From positions 3,019,471 to 3,083,470 of the forward strand of contig FN649742.1 of the NCBI GenBank assembly GCA_000310025.1: a stretch of DNA of 64,000 nucleotides, in the 5' to 3' direction. Below, piece after piece: positions 37,567 to 49,100 of the stretch. The notes under the pieces are model-generated. The model was not told the DNA's origin, did not search any database, and saw only the letters and a program-made list of their open reading frames with translations. This DNA is from Ectocarpus siliculosus (lineage: Eukaryota; Sar; Phaeophyceae; Ectocarpales; Ectocarpaceae). The position numbers were made by a program, and so were the translations under genes. The number at the start of each line of letters is the position of its first letter. Positions within the stretch are counted from its first letter, which is position 1.

Positions 37567-40044
37567 CTATGCACCGAAGTCGTCAAAAAAAAAACCGTCG
37601 TCTCCATCCTCATCCTCCCCTTCCTCCCACCCCCCGGGGTGCTGCGAATCTGCGTACCCCGACGCGAAGATCTCTTCCCCGAAAATCCTGCCCCCGATGT
37701 GGGCCTGCTCGAGGGGGAGCTCTCCCTCCCCATCTCCCAGGATGGGGGGACCTTCTCTCCAGCCGAACCCGGCGTTGTTCTTCTGTATCTCCCTCGCGAT
37801 GTCCTCCTGGTTGAGCTCCCTGCTGTTGGCCTCCTTCTGCCCGGTCCAGCGGTTGGTCACGCGGCTCTCGTCGAAGAGCTTGCGGGCGCGGCTCGTCTCC
37901 CCGCCATCGACCACGGTATCGAGGAGAAGCTTGTACTCGTCGATCGTGATGTGCGTGTCCCCGCCCTTCGGGAGGTTGATTCTGCTCGAGGCAGAGCGGG
38001 GTGAGCGGGGGTGTAGGTCCGAACATCAAACCTAGTGTTAAGGAGCGGATCATGGGCCAGCTCTTGTCCTGGAAAGAGTCACTTGAAACACATAATCATA
38101 AGGGGGTGCTATTTGTGTGGAGAGCAGCGGTGAAACTTAGGGTTGATGAGTCCGGAAGGTGGATTGGTACGTTGGGATCCAGCGTTTTGAAATGGGTTGG
38201 GTTGGGGTGGTTGACAACACGTGTCAACCAGAATCTTGGAAGACGACGACAAAGTTGTGAATACGCGTGAGGACGCGGTACAGGATTCGGGCAAAACCTG
38301 TGCCCAGGTTCAACGTGAATATTTCGGCCTCGAACTACGATCTTTTCCATGCAAACACGCATGGACACAATCCTTTCGTGCGAGCCAGGCCTACCAGCAA
38401 GTGACACGTGGCACTTGAGCATTACCGCGTGATCGAGCAATGTACGCGAGCCGCTCCAGATCGTGGTTCTGGGAGTGGCATCCCACCGATACATGGCCGT
38501 TCACCAACCAGGCCGACAAAGCAAGCAAGCCGTCAGTGACGCTCACTTTTGTGCGGCGCAAGCCTGGAAAAGATCCGGCAGAGGGATGTCCAGGTCGAAC
38601 GACAGGTCTTCCAGGGAGTCGTCGAGGTAATTATCTCGAACCTTGTTTGGAGACGATGCCAGTCAACGGACCCAAGAGCGAAGAGCAAGAAAAGGCGAGC
38701 GCAAGGAAGACAACGAAATGATCTCGCGTGTACCTCACTGAAATCTCCAAGTAAAGAAGTACAAAAAATGGGTATTGTGGTAGCTGTTGTGACTCACCCG
38801 TATTATTAGGCTCCCTCGACAATATGTATAAACTGTCGTATTCTCTCTGTTTGCCTGCTCCCACTAAACTCTCTAACGCTTGTCTCATGCGCCCTTGTCT
38901 CTTGTCTCCCTCTCTCGGTACTCCCCGTCCCTCGCATCTCTGTCTATCTGTTCCTCTCTCGATTGCCTCTTGCCGCCACTACTTTAGGCTTACATCCGCA
39001 GCATCCAAGCCCGTGAGAGCTTCGCAAAGTGCCGCCGCCTGCTCCGCGTCGATCATATCCCCCAGCCGACGGTCTTGATTGATCGGCAGGGTAACTCCCC
39101 ACCTTCGGCAAACACAGCAGAAATACAACAGCAATATGGAAAAGGGGGGGGTGCGAAACCGTCCACGTGGCTTAAATGACCCCATAGTGTTTGGTGTCTA
39201 TGGGGCCAAACAATCGCCTCGCCAAGCTGAGTTACAGCTGCATTGTGGTTGTGTTTCCGCGCCCGATTTTTCTCAGCCACAGCAAAGGGTCTCAGTAACG
39301 ATGACGTCCTTTGCCATTCGCAGCACCTCTTGAGAGGAGAACGGGCTCTTTGTGGCATCGTATATACCTGCAGAGCATGTCGAGGAAGAATTCCACCGGA
39401 AAACCATATTCGAAGACCGCGTTGTTGATGGAGGTATCCATGAGACTGCCCGTGTCCTGCGCATTCTCGCCGCCAGCCTTGCCCTCGAAGAGCATGTCCC
39501 CAAACGGCACGTCGTTGTAGTAGAGTTCCTGCCATCCGCGTGCGGTGGGCATTGTTTATTGTTGGAAAGGCCGAACGGAGCAGAATCCACGAAATTGGGA
39601 AGCATGCCACGTACATCGGAATGTGGGACGGAACACCCCGTTGATGCTCTCCCAGTCACCCTCTCAAAGTGTGCAGCAGTTTCACTATCACGCCGTCGAG
39701 CCCATCGTCAGGAATTCCTCGTTTCGTGCGTCGGGGTTAATGCGAAGCTGTCAGCTACATCGCGCCCTACTAATACCAACTAAGGACAAAAACCTCCAAA
39801 AACAGCAGTAACAACATAGCCCGCTCGGCACGCCCTCAAATTTCGAAGCGCTTCATTCACAAACAAAATGTGATACTCAAGTACCATTTACCTCTTCCTT
39901 GAGGCGATCCCGTTCTCTCTGAGTGCCGAACGTGTCGTCCTCATCCGGATCGAAGAAATCGTTCACGGGTTTGCCGTCTTCGTCGACGTCTCCCGACTCT
40001 TTGAGCATGTCGATCAGGTATTCCGGGATGGGAGAGTCGTCCAT
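37567..40044 (-). CDS. Conserved-looking acidic 310-aa protein of unknown function (complete, 5 exons)
   Basis: Exons 40044-39892, 39528-39368, 39102-38994, 38641-38547 and 37981-37567 close in phase to 310 residues. I do not recognise the family. The N-terminal 50 residues are acidic (MDDSPIPEYLIDMLKESGD). A central globular part of about 130 residues follows, with FPVEFFLDMLCRWGVTLPIN, then RLGDMIDAEQAAALCEAL and NYLDDSLEDLSFDLDIPLPD. Next comes a charged segment with ITIDEYKLLLDTVV and NRWTGQKEANSRELNQEDIA, and the tail is very acidic and aromatic (GEDEDGDDGFFFDDFGA). There is no signal peptide-like start or membrane helix, so a soluble protein is likely; a plastid presequence is not evident. 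The clean splice sites and aromatic-rich core make it a real gene. It is divergent from the FAM98 homologue. Confidence 0.85.
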
Positions 40045-40534
40045 CTTCAAGCTGGTTTCACATTTGTTTTGTTGTGTGAGGAGGGGGTGATGGCACGGTG
40101 TGGAACACGGGGGGGTTGTTCTATGAGACCAGCTGCGGAGGCGCTGGCCCCCTGTATGACGACAACGCGAAACGACGTCAACAGAGCGAGACAGCGTGAC
40201 TGAATTCCGTCAAACAAGTTGAGGACTTTACACCGTAAACATACGAACATGTAGAAGGTTCCATTCTTTCTGACAATATCAGGTAGGTTATTGCATGTGG
40301 GGTCCTGCAATCCATTCATGTCAACATTGGACGCGCCTGGTGCGACGCGTTCGCAGCAGTGGCATACGGCTTGGACGGCGCAAGGATGCGGTCAGGTCAG
40401 CAGCCACGAACACCTTACAGCAATCACATCCAGTGAAGCCAACAGCGAGCGCGACGCAGCATTCTGGACCAACACCGCCCTGGTTTCACCACGCTTGCCT
40501 CGTACTTCTTACTATCATTGTACCAGTATTGCAG
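40045..40534. promoter_or_regulatory. Head-to-head intergenic region, probable shared promoter; may hold the first FAM98 exon
   Basis: At most about 490 bp separate the ATG of the 310-aa gene (40044) from the first identified FAM98 exon (40535). The missing FAM98 start exon should be in the right half, but no candidate with a matching phase was found; ATG 40318 is possible. A G-run lies at about 40109-40115. Confidence 0.4.
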
Positions 40535-43500
40535 TGGCGAGCGGCAGCGCCTTCGCAACGGTGATATCGAGCTGTGGGCCCTTGTTGAGGCGGTTAGGAA
40601 GTTGCTGCCGGAGCCAACCAGAATACGCACCAAGTTCAACGATGTACACGAACCCTCACACTCACCGTGGCATAGCCTTCTTTTTCCCTTTCTCGTCGCC
40701 CTCCTTCGCTTCCTGGCCAGCTGCTTCCCAGGGATCACGTGGCGCTACCGCTGCTGCTATTGCTGCTCTCGCTCGGGTATGTTGGGATGGCCGAGCTGAA
40801 GCCACCCGAGCCGCACGAGACCATGGTGTAGCTCTCGCTGCCGCAGAGGTCAAACCGGGGTTCAGAGTGGCAACGGGGTTCCACCCTTGGCTGAACCTCA
40901 AGCAGCAGCATGTCGTTGCCGCTGCTGCAAGGGCGCAAGGTCTACACCGACGCATGTTTGGTGGAAAGGAGAGAGAGACCAAGCTGCTCTGGAAGCAACG
41001 CGATAGACGTGACTTGCCACGGGACTGTCAGTTTCAACGGGGGGACGCGAAGGGGACATGCACACCATCCAACCGGCGTCTTCACTCCGCCTTCATTTTG
41101 CTTGGTCTCCTCGAACACACAGCAGGCAGGTCGTCCACCCCCGCGTCTCTCGCGTGCAATGGACGTCGCTCTGGAAGATGTTAATTTTCTCCTGTCCGAC
41201 CTTGATCTTGGCGTGGTCGGGCATCAGGATGGCGAGGACAACTTAAAAAAATCCTCCGTCGTGGTAACAGAGCAAGTACGGGCTCTCGAGGCAGCTTTAG
41301 CTCGGCAGCAGGATGGCCGGCCGGAAGAGGCGGATGATACTGGGGGCGGAGCGGGGATCGTGAATGTTGCGATAGCACGCGGTATGCCGAGACCAGACGG
41401 AAACACCGATGATTCAACGTCAAGGTACTGAATATATCATCGTATATCCATTTCGTCTGTCAATCGGTGTTGAGCTGCTGCTGGTATGCACAGCAGTAGC
41501 GCAAACACTGCAAGCTTCATGTTGCCAATCTACTGCGGCACACGACACCAGACCTGCACCGCGCTATTTATTACGTCCCCACTGCATATCGTGCACACGT
41601 AGATAGGCGCAGAGCATAGGAGAGATTTACCTTTCCCGAAAAGATGAGGTTGTGCGAGGATACCAACAGCGCAAAAGGGAAGGATTTGGGTATCTGTACC
41701 TGGAGCGCCCTGCGGAGTGCCCTAGAGCAGTGGTTCCTACACAAAGAGTGTGTGTCTTTTGATGTGTGCACGGCAATGATGCGCCTGCCTCTAGGTTGGG
41801 AACCTTGCCGTGTAATTGAGGGTTAGGTTTACTGTACACATGGACAGTATTAGGTGTGAGGTCCGCAAGAGGACATCCTATTTACCACACATGGATACAC
41901 CGTTCACCGCAGAGGTTGATTTTGAAGAGGCTCACCAAGAGCATCAAAGTTCCCTTGTGTGCTCTGTGTCTGCGTGTCTTCCCTTTCATTGCTGTTTTGC
42001 CCCTTTCGTCCCTAAACTCGCTCGCTCGCTGTGCGATTCGTTTTCCTATTGTACCCGTTCTTCTAGGGCTGAGGCACTGAACTTCATGCGCTCCGAACTT
42101 CAGCTCCTGTGCATAGAAGCGCATCGGAGACGTAAAGAGGTGAGAAACGCGAAACACCCACGCAAGCCTCCTCCTTCTGTGCGGTGCAAGGGAAAGTTGA
42201 TCAGGAACCAGTGTTTCGTGGTGCGCTGAAAAACGTGCAGAAACGGCACGCGGTGTGATACACTGCGTACATGTATGCAAGGTTTTCTGCAGTAGACTAG
42301 TAGAGCACCGCCAACGTAAACCTGGCTCTCACGAGGTGAAACTCCCCACGGCGTTCCGTTTCCTCGTGGCAAAAGGAATACTGATATTCGACAGCAACAG
42401 CATGCGCGTCACAACGCCCGCACGCTCGCCCCCCCCTGATCCGCCCCCATACCCACACATCCACCCGACCTCGAAAGAGCAAGCCCCTGCTCGACGGACT
42501 GGAACTGACGGCCGCACAGAAGCAGACGGTGGACAGAGTTCACGCGGCCATCGCCGCGGACTTCGCCCTCCGACGGCTCATGCTGCTAAGGCGCTGTGAC
42601 GTGACCGTGCGGTCCTTCCTGCGTGACAGCATCAGCGGCGGCAGCGGTGTCGGAGAAAGAAAGCACGGTGGAGAGAGCGCAGGGGGGAAGGGGGGACAAG
42701 GAGAGGCAGGAGGAGCTGCGGATAGTGGTGGTGGTGGCGACGAAGAGAAGTTTGCCGACCTTCCGCCCGCCTTGAGAGTGAGAGACGACCCCTGTATGTT
42801 GAGATGGGAAGGATCATTGTATTCGCAGAGCAGTGTGGAGGTCAGGATATGGAGATTCAGGAAGCACAGACGCACGTACACTCAACAGTAGTGGTAATTG
42901 TTTCATGTACAATAATATTCTCTCAAGTGTTTGGTACAATGGTTGTGTGCGATCGATTAACAGTAGCACCCCCTGTCTAACGATTGTTCAAGTTGACGTT
43001 GCAAGAAGACGATACATGTATGTGATCGTGATGGTTGCCCCCCCACTGGTGACGCTTCGCAATCCTTTGCAGACAAAGCGACAGGCGCTCTTGGACAAGC
43101 CTCGGGAAATCACGGTAGATGACGCGCTGATCGCTCCGACTTCGGTGGCTCGGCAGCATACCCACAAGACAGCAGAAGTGAGTACGCTATATTTTTCTAT
43201 GTGCTACCATCCACTATTTTGATCTGATTTCGCTCATTCAATCAGCGCTCTAGTCCCATAAGGGCGACAAGGATATCCCTTCTCTGTCATACATCTGCCC
43301 CCCGCTTTGTTTTCCCCCTCTCTCCATGCCCCCCCACCTGACACTTGTTTCCGGTTTTTGTATTTTAACCCAAAAGGAATACGACGGCGACGGTGGCGGC
43401 CACGGCGAGCATTCCACGAAGACAAAGAAGGCTGTCTTACCAACCGCCGACATCGCCGAGGTTTCTGATCGTGGCGGGCGCGTGAGCGATGCCCGCGGCG

Positions 43501-43844
43501 GGCCGGTCTGGAAGACCCGTAAGGAATTCGACAAAGCTGCCGCTGCTGCTGCTTTCTCAGGGAAAAGGGGTGGCGGTCGTGGCGGCGGGCGCGGCAGCGG
43601 TGGCAAGCGAGGCGAGAAAAAAGGAGGCGGCGGCGGTGGAAGAGGTGCGGGCGAGGAGCAAGGGAAAAAGGAGCGTGGTAACCGTCGTGGCGGTGGCGGT
43701 GGTGGTGGCGGCGGGGGGGGTGGGGGTGGGGGTGGGGGAGGGGGAGGGGGAGGGGGAGGGAGAGGTGGTGGTGAAGAGCGGGGTGGAGGGAACAAGAGGA
43801 AGTGGGGAGGGCGTGGAGACCGGGCACCGGGTCAGCGCAGATAA
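40535..43844 (+). CDS. FAM98 homologue, tRNA-ligase-complex type protein with Gly/Arg-rich tail
   Basis: Exons 40535-40643, 41126-41424, 42067-42139, 42478-42777, 43073-43177 and 43377-43844 (with stop) close in phase. They give about 450 residues, with a first exon not found. The FAM98 (DUF2465) pattern is clear: an N-terminal helical part (ELWALVEAVRKLL; RAEALNFMRSELQLL), then KPLL and the signature 'FALRRLMLLRRCDVTVRSF' at 42550-42625 (human: YEVRRKLLIKRLDVTVQSF), a Gly-rich insert, SVARQH, and SDRGGRV followed by a long Gly/Arg/Lys tail from 43556. Human FAM98A/B are 433-518 aa. In animals FAM98B is in the RTCB-DDX1 complex that joins tRNA halves, and FAM98A is an RNA-binding partner of DDX1 and PRMT1 substrate; the RGG-type tail fits RNA binding. 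Function here is by homology. The poly-Gly tract (43684-43775) is repeat-like and may vary in length. Confidence 0.87.
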
Positions 43845-46152
43845 ACCAGTTGCGGTGTCCGTGTAGTTTTCCGGGCGGCCCAACTGTATCACATGGACGT
43901 TGTGTCCAATCTTCTGTCGAGAATTCGAGCAGCGAAACAAAAGAGCTTTATGTATGTAGTACGAGCTTCTCGGGTGCACCTGATGGATGGGATACTCACC
44001 CCGTCCTTTTCTTGTGACATGCACAAACTGTCATGTTCGTGCAGGCTCGAGCAGACAAGTTGTAGTTGTACGGTTGTGTGTTGTTTGTCATGGCAGTAAT
44101 ATCACATGAGTTTTGTTTATTGAGCGGTGTCTCATTGGAACGGCGAACCGGACCAGCTGTGCACTCTTTCCAGGGCTCGTTCCCGCTGCTCCTTACCGTT
44201 TGTTTCCTTCGCGGGGTTAGCATCCGGCGAAAGGAGTGTCAACCGAGTAAACCCCTCCCTCAGAGCTTCGGTGGAGTTGCGCGTCGTGCCATGCAGTCCC
44301 GGTCTTCCCATAGAGAAGAGCACTCGCAAGCTCTAGAAAGTCGCGTACAAGTGCGAGGGAGGGCTACAGAGTACGCGCGGAGACGCCAGGGCAGAAGCGG
44401 TTCGCTTACGTCGTGTGGTGGATACCCCACAACAGCTCCAGTGTACATGTATTGGAGACCGGGAGACGGACGGTGTTCGAGCTCACGTTATGCGCGGTGC
44501 TTGGCACTCACCTCGTGGCTCGGGAGAAGTTTGTGCTCTCTCTCTCTCTCTCTCCCTGTCTGGTGTGTCTTGCCGACAGCACAAACTATTGCAGTTCCAG
44601 ATGAACCCGATGAAATCCCAGATACTCATCACGTTGTACGCGGTTGCATCGTGGCACAACAGGAGTGCCGGTTTCCTCGCAGCCGCGCGATCTTTTGGGA
44701 CTTCACACACCACATGCAGACTGCCATTCTTACAAAACTACCCACCAGACCCGAGGGACACACGTCAATACAGAAATATCACGCACTGCTGCTGTGGATA
44801 ACGTGTGCAAAGTTGCTGCAACAACGCGAAAAAATACCCAAACCCCATCGAAGTACCGCCCCAAATAGAGTCGCCTCGTGTGGAGGGTGTCGTATCCTTT
44901 GAGTTTAGCCCAGAGGGCGTTTGAACATTCCAGGCGAGATACGACAGTAATTTCGCAAGATCGCGCATTCGGGGTGCAAATACCTCGCGGGGGGCAGTCT
45001 CTTCTTCCTATACCACAAACAATCACGAACGTACACTTTTAGCATATGCTGGAATGACGTTCAATTTTTCAACAAATCAACAATAACAAAACATGTTTGC
45101 CGAGGAGAAGGCAGCGGGTTCTCTTGATGCATCGAGAACGGCTACACAAACGAAAGCGGCAGACTCCAACGCCTCTAACTCCCTGGCGCTGGCTCCCCTT
45201 CAGCGGTTTTGTTACTTTGTTGAACTTTACAGGAAACTTTGGAAACACAATCAGGTGCAGAATGAAGGCTGACCACAGGCCAAGGAGCCCCTAAAGACAT
45301 AAAGGCCGCATGTCTCCAAAGCTAAGCCCCACTCCAACGTTTTCCCTAGAATCTGTCACTGCCACACACGCAAGTACCACAGTTTGAAAATGGTTTGAAT
45401 CTCCTCCCAGGTAGACATTTTTCCCATCCGTCTTAGTTGAAGCTAGCCCGAAGACGTGCGGCGGAGGCCAATCCGGCGTGGTCAATGCCATGTCATTGTC
45501 TGTCCTTGATTTCCCGATTCCTGCCACTCCGGACGGCGTCTCGCCATAAGATCGGCTGGGTTATCGCGGCGGACCTGTGAATCTGAAGGGACCACCTCCC
45601 TTGCTGCTGGCGGGATCATTGCGACCATCCCTTTGGGTGGTGGTTGCTATTCAGATGGACGGGAACTTTTGTCCTTCGGTGTACTACTGTAGAGCTGACA
45701 AAGGGTATGTTGATGGGTGCATATTGAAGGAGGGGCAAGCGGGGGTTCCATACTTCAATACGCAGGCATGGGCCGGCTGATTAAACGTATCGACTTCGAT
45801 GACTTACAACGTACTATTTCGAACACACATCGTTAAGAACCTACACGAAAACGACACTTTATAATAGGGGCATTTCACCCCAGTGGTGCTACATGGAGAC
45901 CGAAAACGGAGCACTCTATCCGCTCGAATTAACTCGAACCTTCCCGGATGCTCTGCATGCAATTGATTGTCAATCGATCATATCGGCGATGCATGATTCA
46001 GTCCCAAGTGTCCAGGGAAGCAGCACCTCGGTACTCACTATAAGGTGCACCAAACATCGTGGCACTGATTTCTACATATGCACTACGGCCTCGCGACGCA
46101 GTGGTTTTTCGTAGGGAGGGTGGGGTAGGGGGATACTCACGGTGACTTCTCG
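43845..46152. other. Convergent intergenic region between FAM98 and OTU genes
   Basis: No gene recognised. A plus-strand open frame of 278 codons at 44066-44902 has no domain, low-quality composition and a CT microsatellite (44536-44557) inside it, so it is not called. The region holds the 3' ends of both neighbours. Confidence 0.4.
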
Positions 46153-49100
46153 TTAACTCCCTATTGGAATGGTCGGCGTCCCATCCCGCCATTGCCAACC
46201 TTGGACGTTCCAGCGGTCGCACACACTCTTGTCACTACCCTTGCGCACAACCTTGTTCACCGTTGTCGCATGCACAGCGTGCTCTTCTTCATCGTCAGAT
46301 TCAAATATTCGTCTTTTCCGACCTAAGGTTGTCGCCTTCAGCGTTGAGCTTGCAACCCGCGGTTGACGGCCATTCTCTTCGTCCCGTTCATATTCAATTT
46401 GCCGTCGCTTCCAACACGAGGTCGCTATCTTCATCGTCATCTTCGGTTTCGCCGAGTTGGCGTGTTTCTTGGCCTCCCGGTCTTCAGACTCCGATCGTAC
46501 CCGTCGCTCACGATCTGTGAGGGTCACCTTCGTCGTCGCTGGGGTAGTTGTAGGTCTCTCGGTGGCCGGTCCCATGTTTTTCTTCTTTCCGGCGCCGGCA
46601 GAAGCGTCCGCGTGGCCCCACCCTTGAATCTTCCGCCGTACTTTCGTCGAAGCACAGGCACGTCTTCCGCCACCGTCCCCTTGTTGTGGTGCCGCCACAT
46701 TCCTACCTCGCTTCGCTTCTCCGTTACGCTTGTTGAACTTGGCGCACCCGGTCGGCTTCACAACTGTGGCCCCGGAACCATCCCGAGGTCCGTCGCGGTT
46801 GCTGCGGGCGTTGGCGTTGGCGCCGTTACTTTTCCTTGCTCTGCCACCATCTTTTTTCGTGGAGTTTGACCGCGCACAAGGTAGGGATCTCGGCAGCAGC
46901 ATATTGGTGCTTACATGCCCCGTGCCGTCCGTAAGCGGAGTGGCGGCGGCGGGACGTGTAGCGCAGACTACAGCAGCGCCCTCTGTGGCACCGCCGCCAC
47001 CGCTCGTCAACCCTTTTCTATGCTGCTGTGATCGCCATGTCAGAGTCTTGGTGGGTTGTGTTGATCTAGCGGAGGAGGGCGATGAGGGAGTCGAGGATAA
47101 AGACCGTTCGCTTCTTTCAAAACGAGATGGGGGCAGGGGGCGGCGGAATGTTGTTGTGGATCTACGAGAAAGTGCGTTCGAGATCGCCAGAGTTGGCTGA
47201 GAAAGGATGCACTTCTGGTCTGATTCGCGTAGTTTGGGAACACCTAATAATATATTCCATCAACCAAGGAGGTGTGCTCACGAGTGTCGATGTTACCCAT
47301 CAGACAGCGCGTGAACCAGCACTCGTCCGAAGCCGTTGCCACCATGCCAATGTCTTTGCCACCACCAAAGCATAATTTTCATGAGTCAACGGCACTATTT
47401 AATCGACCCCTTCGTGAACACAGAAGCCAACGGGCCAGAACGCATAAGAGAGAAAAGAGGGTGCATTACCTTTTCGGAGAACCGTTGATCCAGTTCTCAA
47501 CCTCCTGGTAGACGTAGCGTAGGTTCTGGCAAAGCGAGCCCACACTTGTGTCCCCCAGATTCACGATCAGCCGGAGCCTCTCCCACGATCTCCACGTGTC
47601 AGGGGTCATGGCCCACCGGTCTTGACGTGCCATCAACTTCCGCAAGCGTTTCTTCGGGAAGAGGGGTAAACAGGAAGAGGGAGAAGGCGCGAGGAAGGTC
47701 GTGCAATCTGTTGGACATCGCATCGAAGATCTACTTCTAGTTGACAATAGCGGTAGCTTCAGGCAAAGCACCAGATGTGGACCCAAAAGACACGAGCATT
47801 ACGACGACCGCCACGACACCACCAACACCTACAATCATATCAACGACATGCTGCTGCTACCGGGAACGACAAAACGTCAAAACAATAACGACAACCTCTG
47901 AACAACACACCAACCAACCCTCCACAAGTATGTGTTCCCACTTCCTCACCCTTCCGTTTTGGGCACCCTCCGCCGTAAGCCCTAAATCGTCGAGAGGAAC
48001 ACCATCGAGCACGTTTACCATGTTGGCGTCGTTGCCCCAGGCGTAAACCACGCAAAGGTGCACCGCGTGGTCGATAGCAAGCTGAAGTACCTGTTGATAA
48101 ACAAGAAGCGACACAGGCTATTACCAGAGGGGTCGAGGTCAGGTTAACAAAACAACGGTAAATAGATAGACCATGGCACACGCCGTGTAGAACTATTATA
48201 TGTTGCGGTTTGCACCCACCCGGACATTTTCAAATGGGATCATGCCCGTCGCCGAAACCCTAGCACTGTCTCCCCGCGCTTGCCCAACTAAGTAGGGTCA
48301 ATCCTATCTAATTTTCATGTGACTCATGGCTGGATACTGAGCTGCAGGTTATGCGAGGATCACAAAATGTGGCCTAGACAAACACAAGGGGAGCTCGCGT
48401 TGATACATTGAGCTGAACTTTGGAAATTTTCGATTGTTTACTTGACAACGTGGCATGTTTTTTTCTCGAGGAATTGTGTGATTGGAGCCGCCTTCAGGCG
48501 CCTTCCTATTTGTCCAAGTGAACCTAGCAAGGTGTACTTGGTCGAATTCGCTCCAGGGCGGCGCGCAATGTATGCATTCCTGGAACTAGGCCTTAGCCCT
48601 GGCATGGATATGTGCTAGGGATAGAGCGGGGACGGAAACAAAGCGGAGGGGGGGGGGGGGGGGCGTACCCTAATGTTTTTTCACGCCTTAGCGGTTAGAC
48701 GATTGACCACGCGTCCTCGAGAGGACGGAGCATTGTTCCCACAGGATCGATCATCAAAGCGGAGGGGGCGGGAAAAAAATCCGGAGATGGCAGGATTGCC
48801 ATGCCTTCTGCCATGCTGCTCTTAAGTAGGTCGTGAAGGCCAGGCGGTAGGCCTTTTCTTTCGCAGGAGAAGTGCGGCGACTACCCTGAAGCACGTCCCG
48901 CGCCCTGCGGCCGTCGTCTGCCTGACGAGCGCACAACCCCCTCCTCCTCTCCATTCTTTTCTCACACAGGTCCACGAACAGGCTTTCACACAAATGTTCA
49001 CCGTGGTTTCTGCCACATAGAATGTCCCCGTGTACGGCAGTGAACATTGAACGAACCAAAACATCCAAAATGACCCGGTGCTGCTGCCGCTGGCACAAGA

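Noticed and set aside
44066-44902. Plus-strand open frame of 278 codons
   Set aside because: Contains a CT microsatellite and shows no conserved motif; lies in the convergent 3' region of two genes.
46163-47200. Plus-strand open frames opposite the last OTU-gene exon
   Set aside because: The minus-strand frame is longer (335 codons), in phase with the upstream exon, and has typical nuclear-tail composition.
48640-48670. Long G-run as a possible telomere or G-quadruplex regulatory site
   Set aside because: Better explained as the reverse of a retroelement C-run end, as also seen at 27720 and 55800.
48656-48740. tRNA gene suggested by an A-box-like TTAGCGGTTAGACG
   Set aside because: No complete cloverleaf or proper B box; the stretch belongs to the shared retroelement tail.
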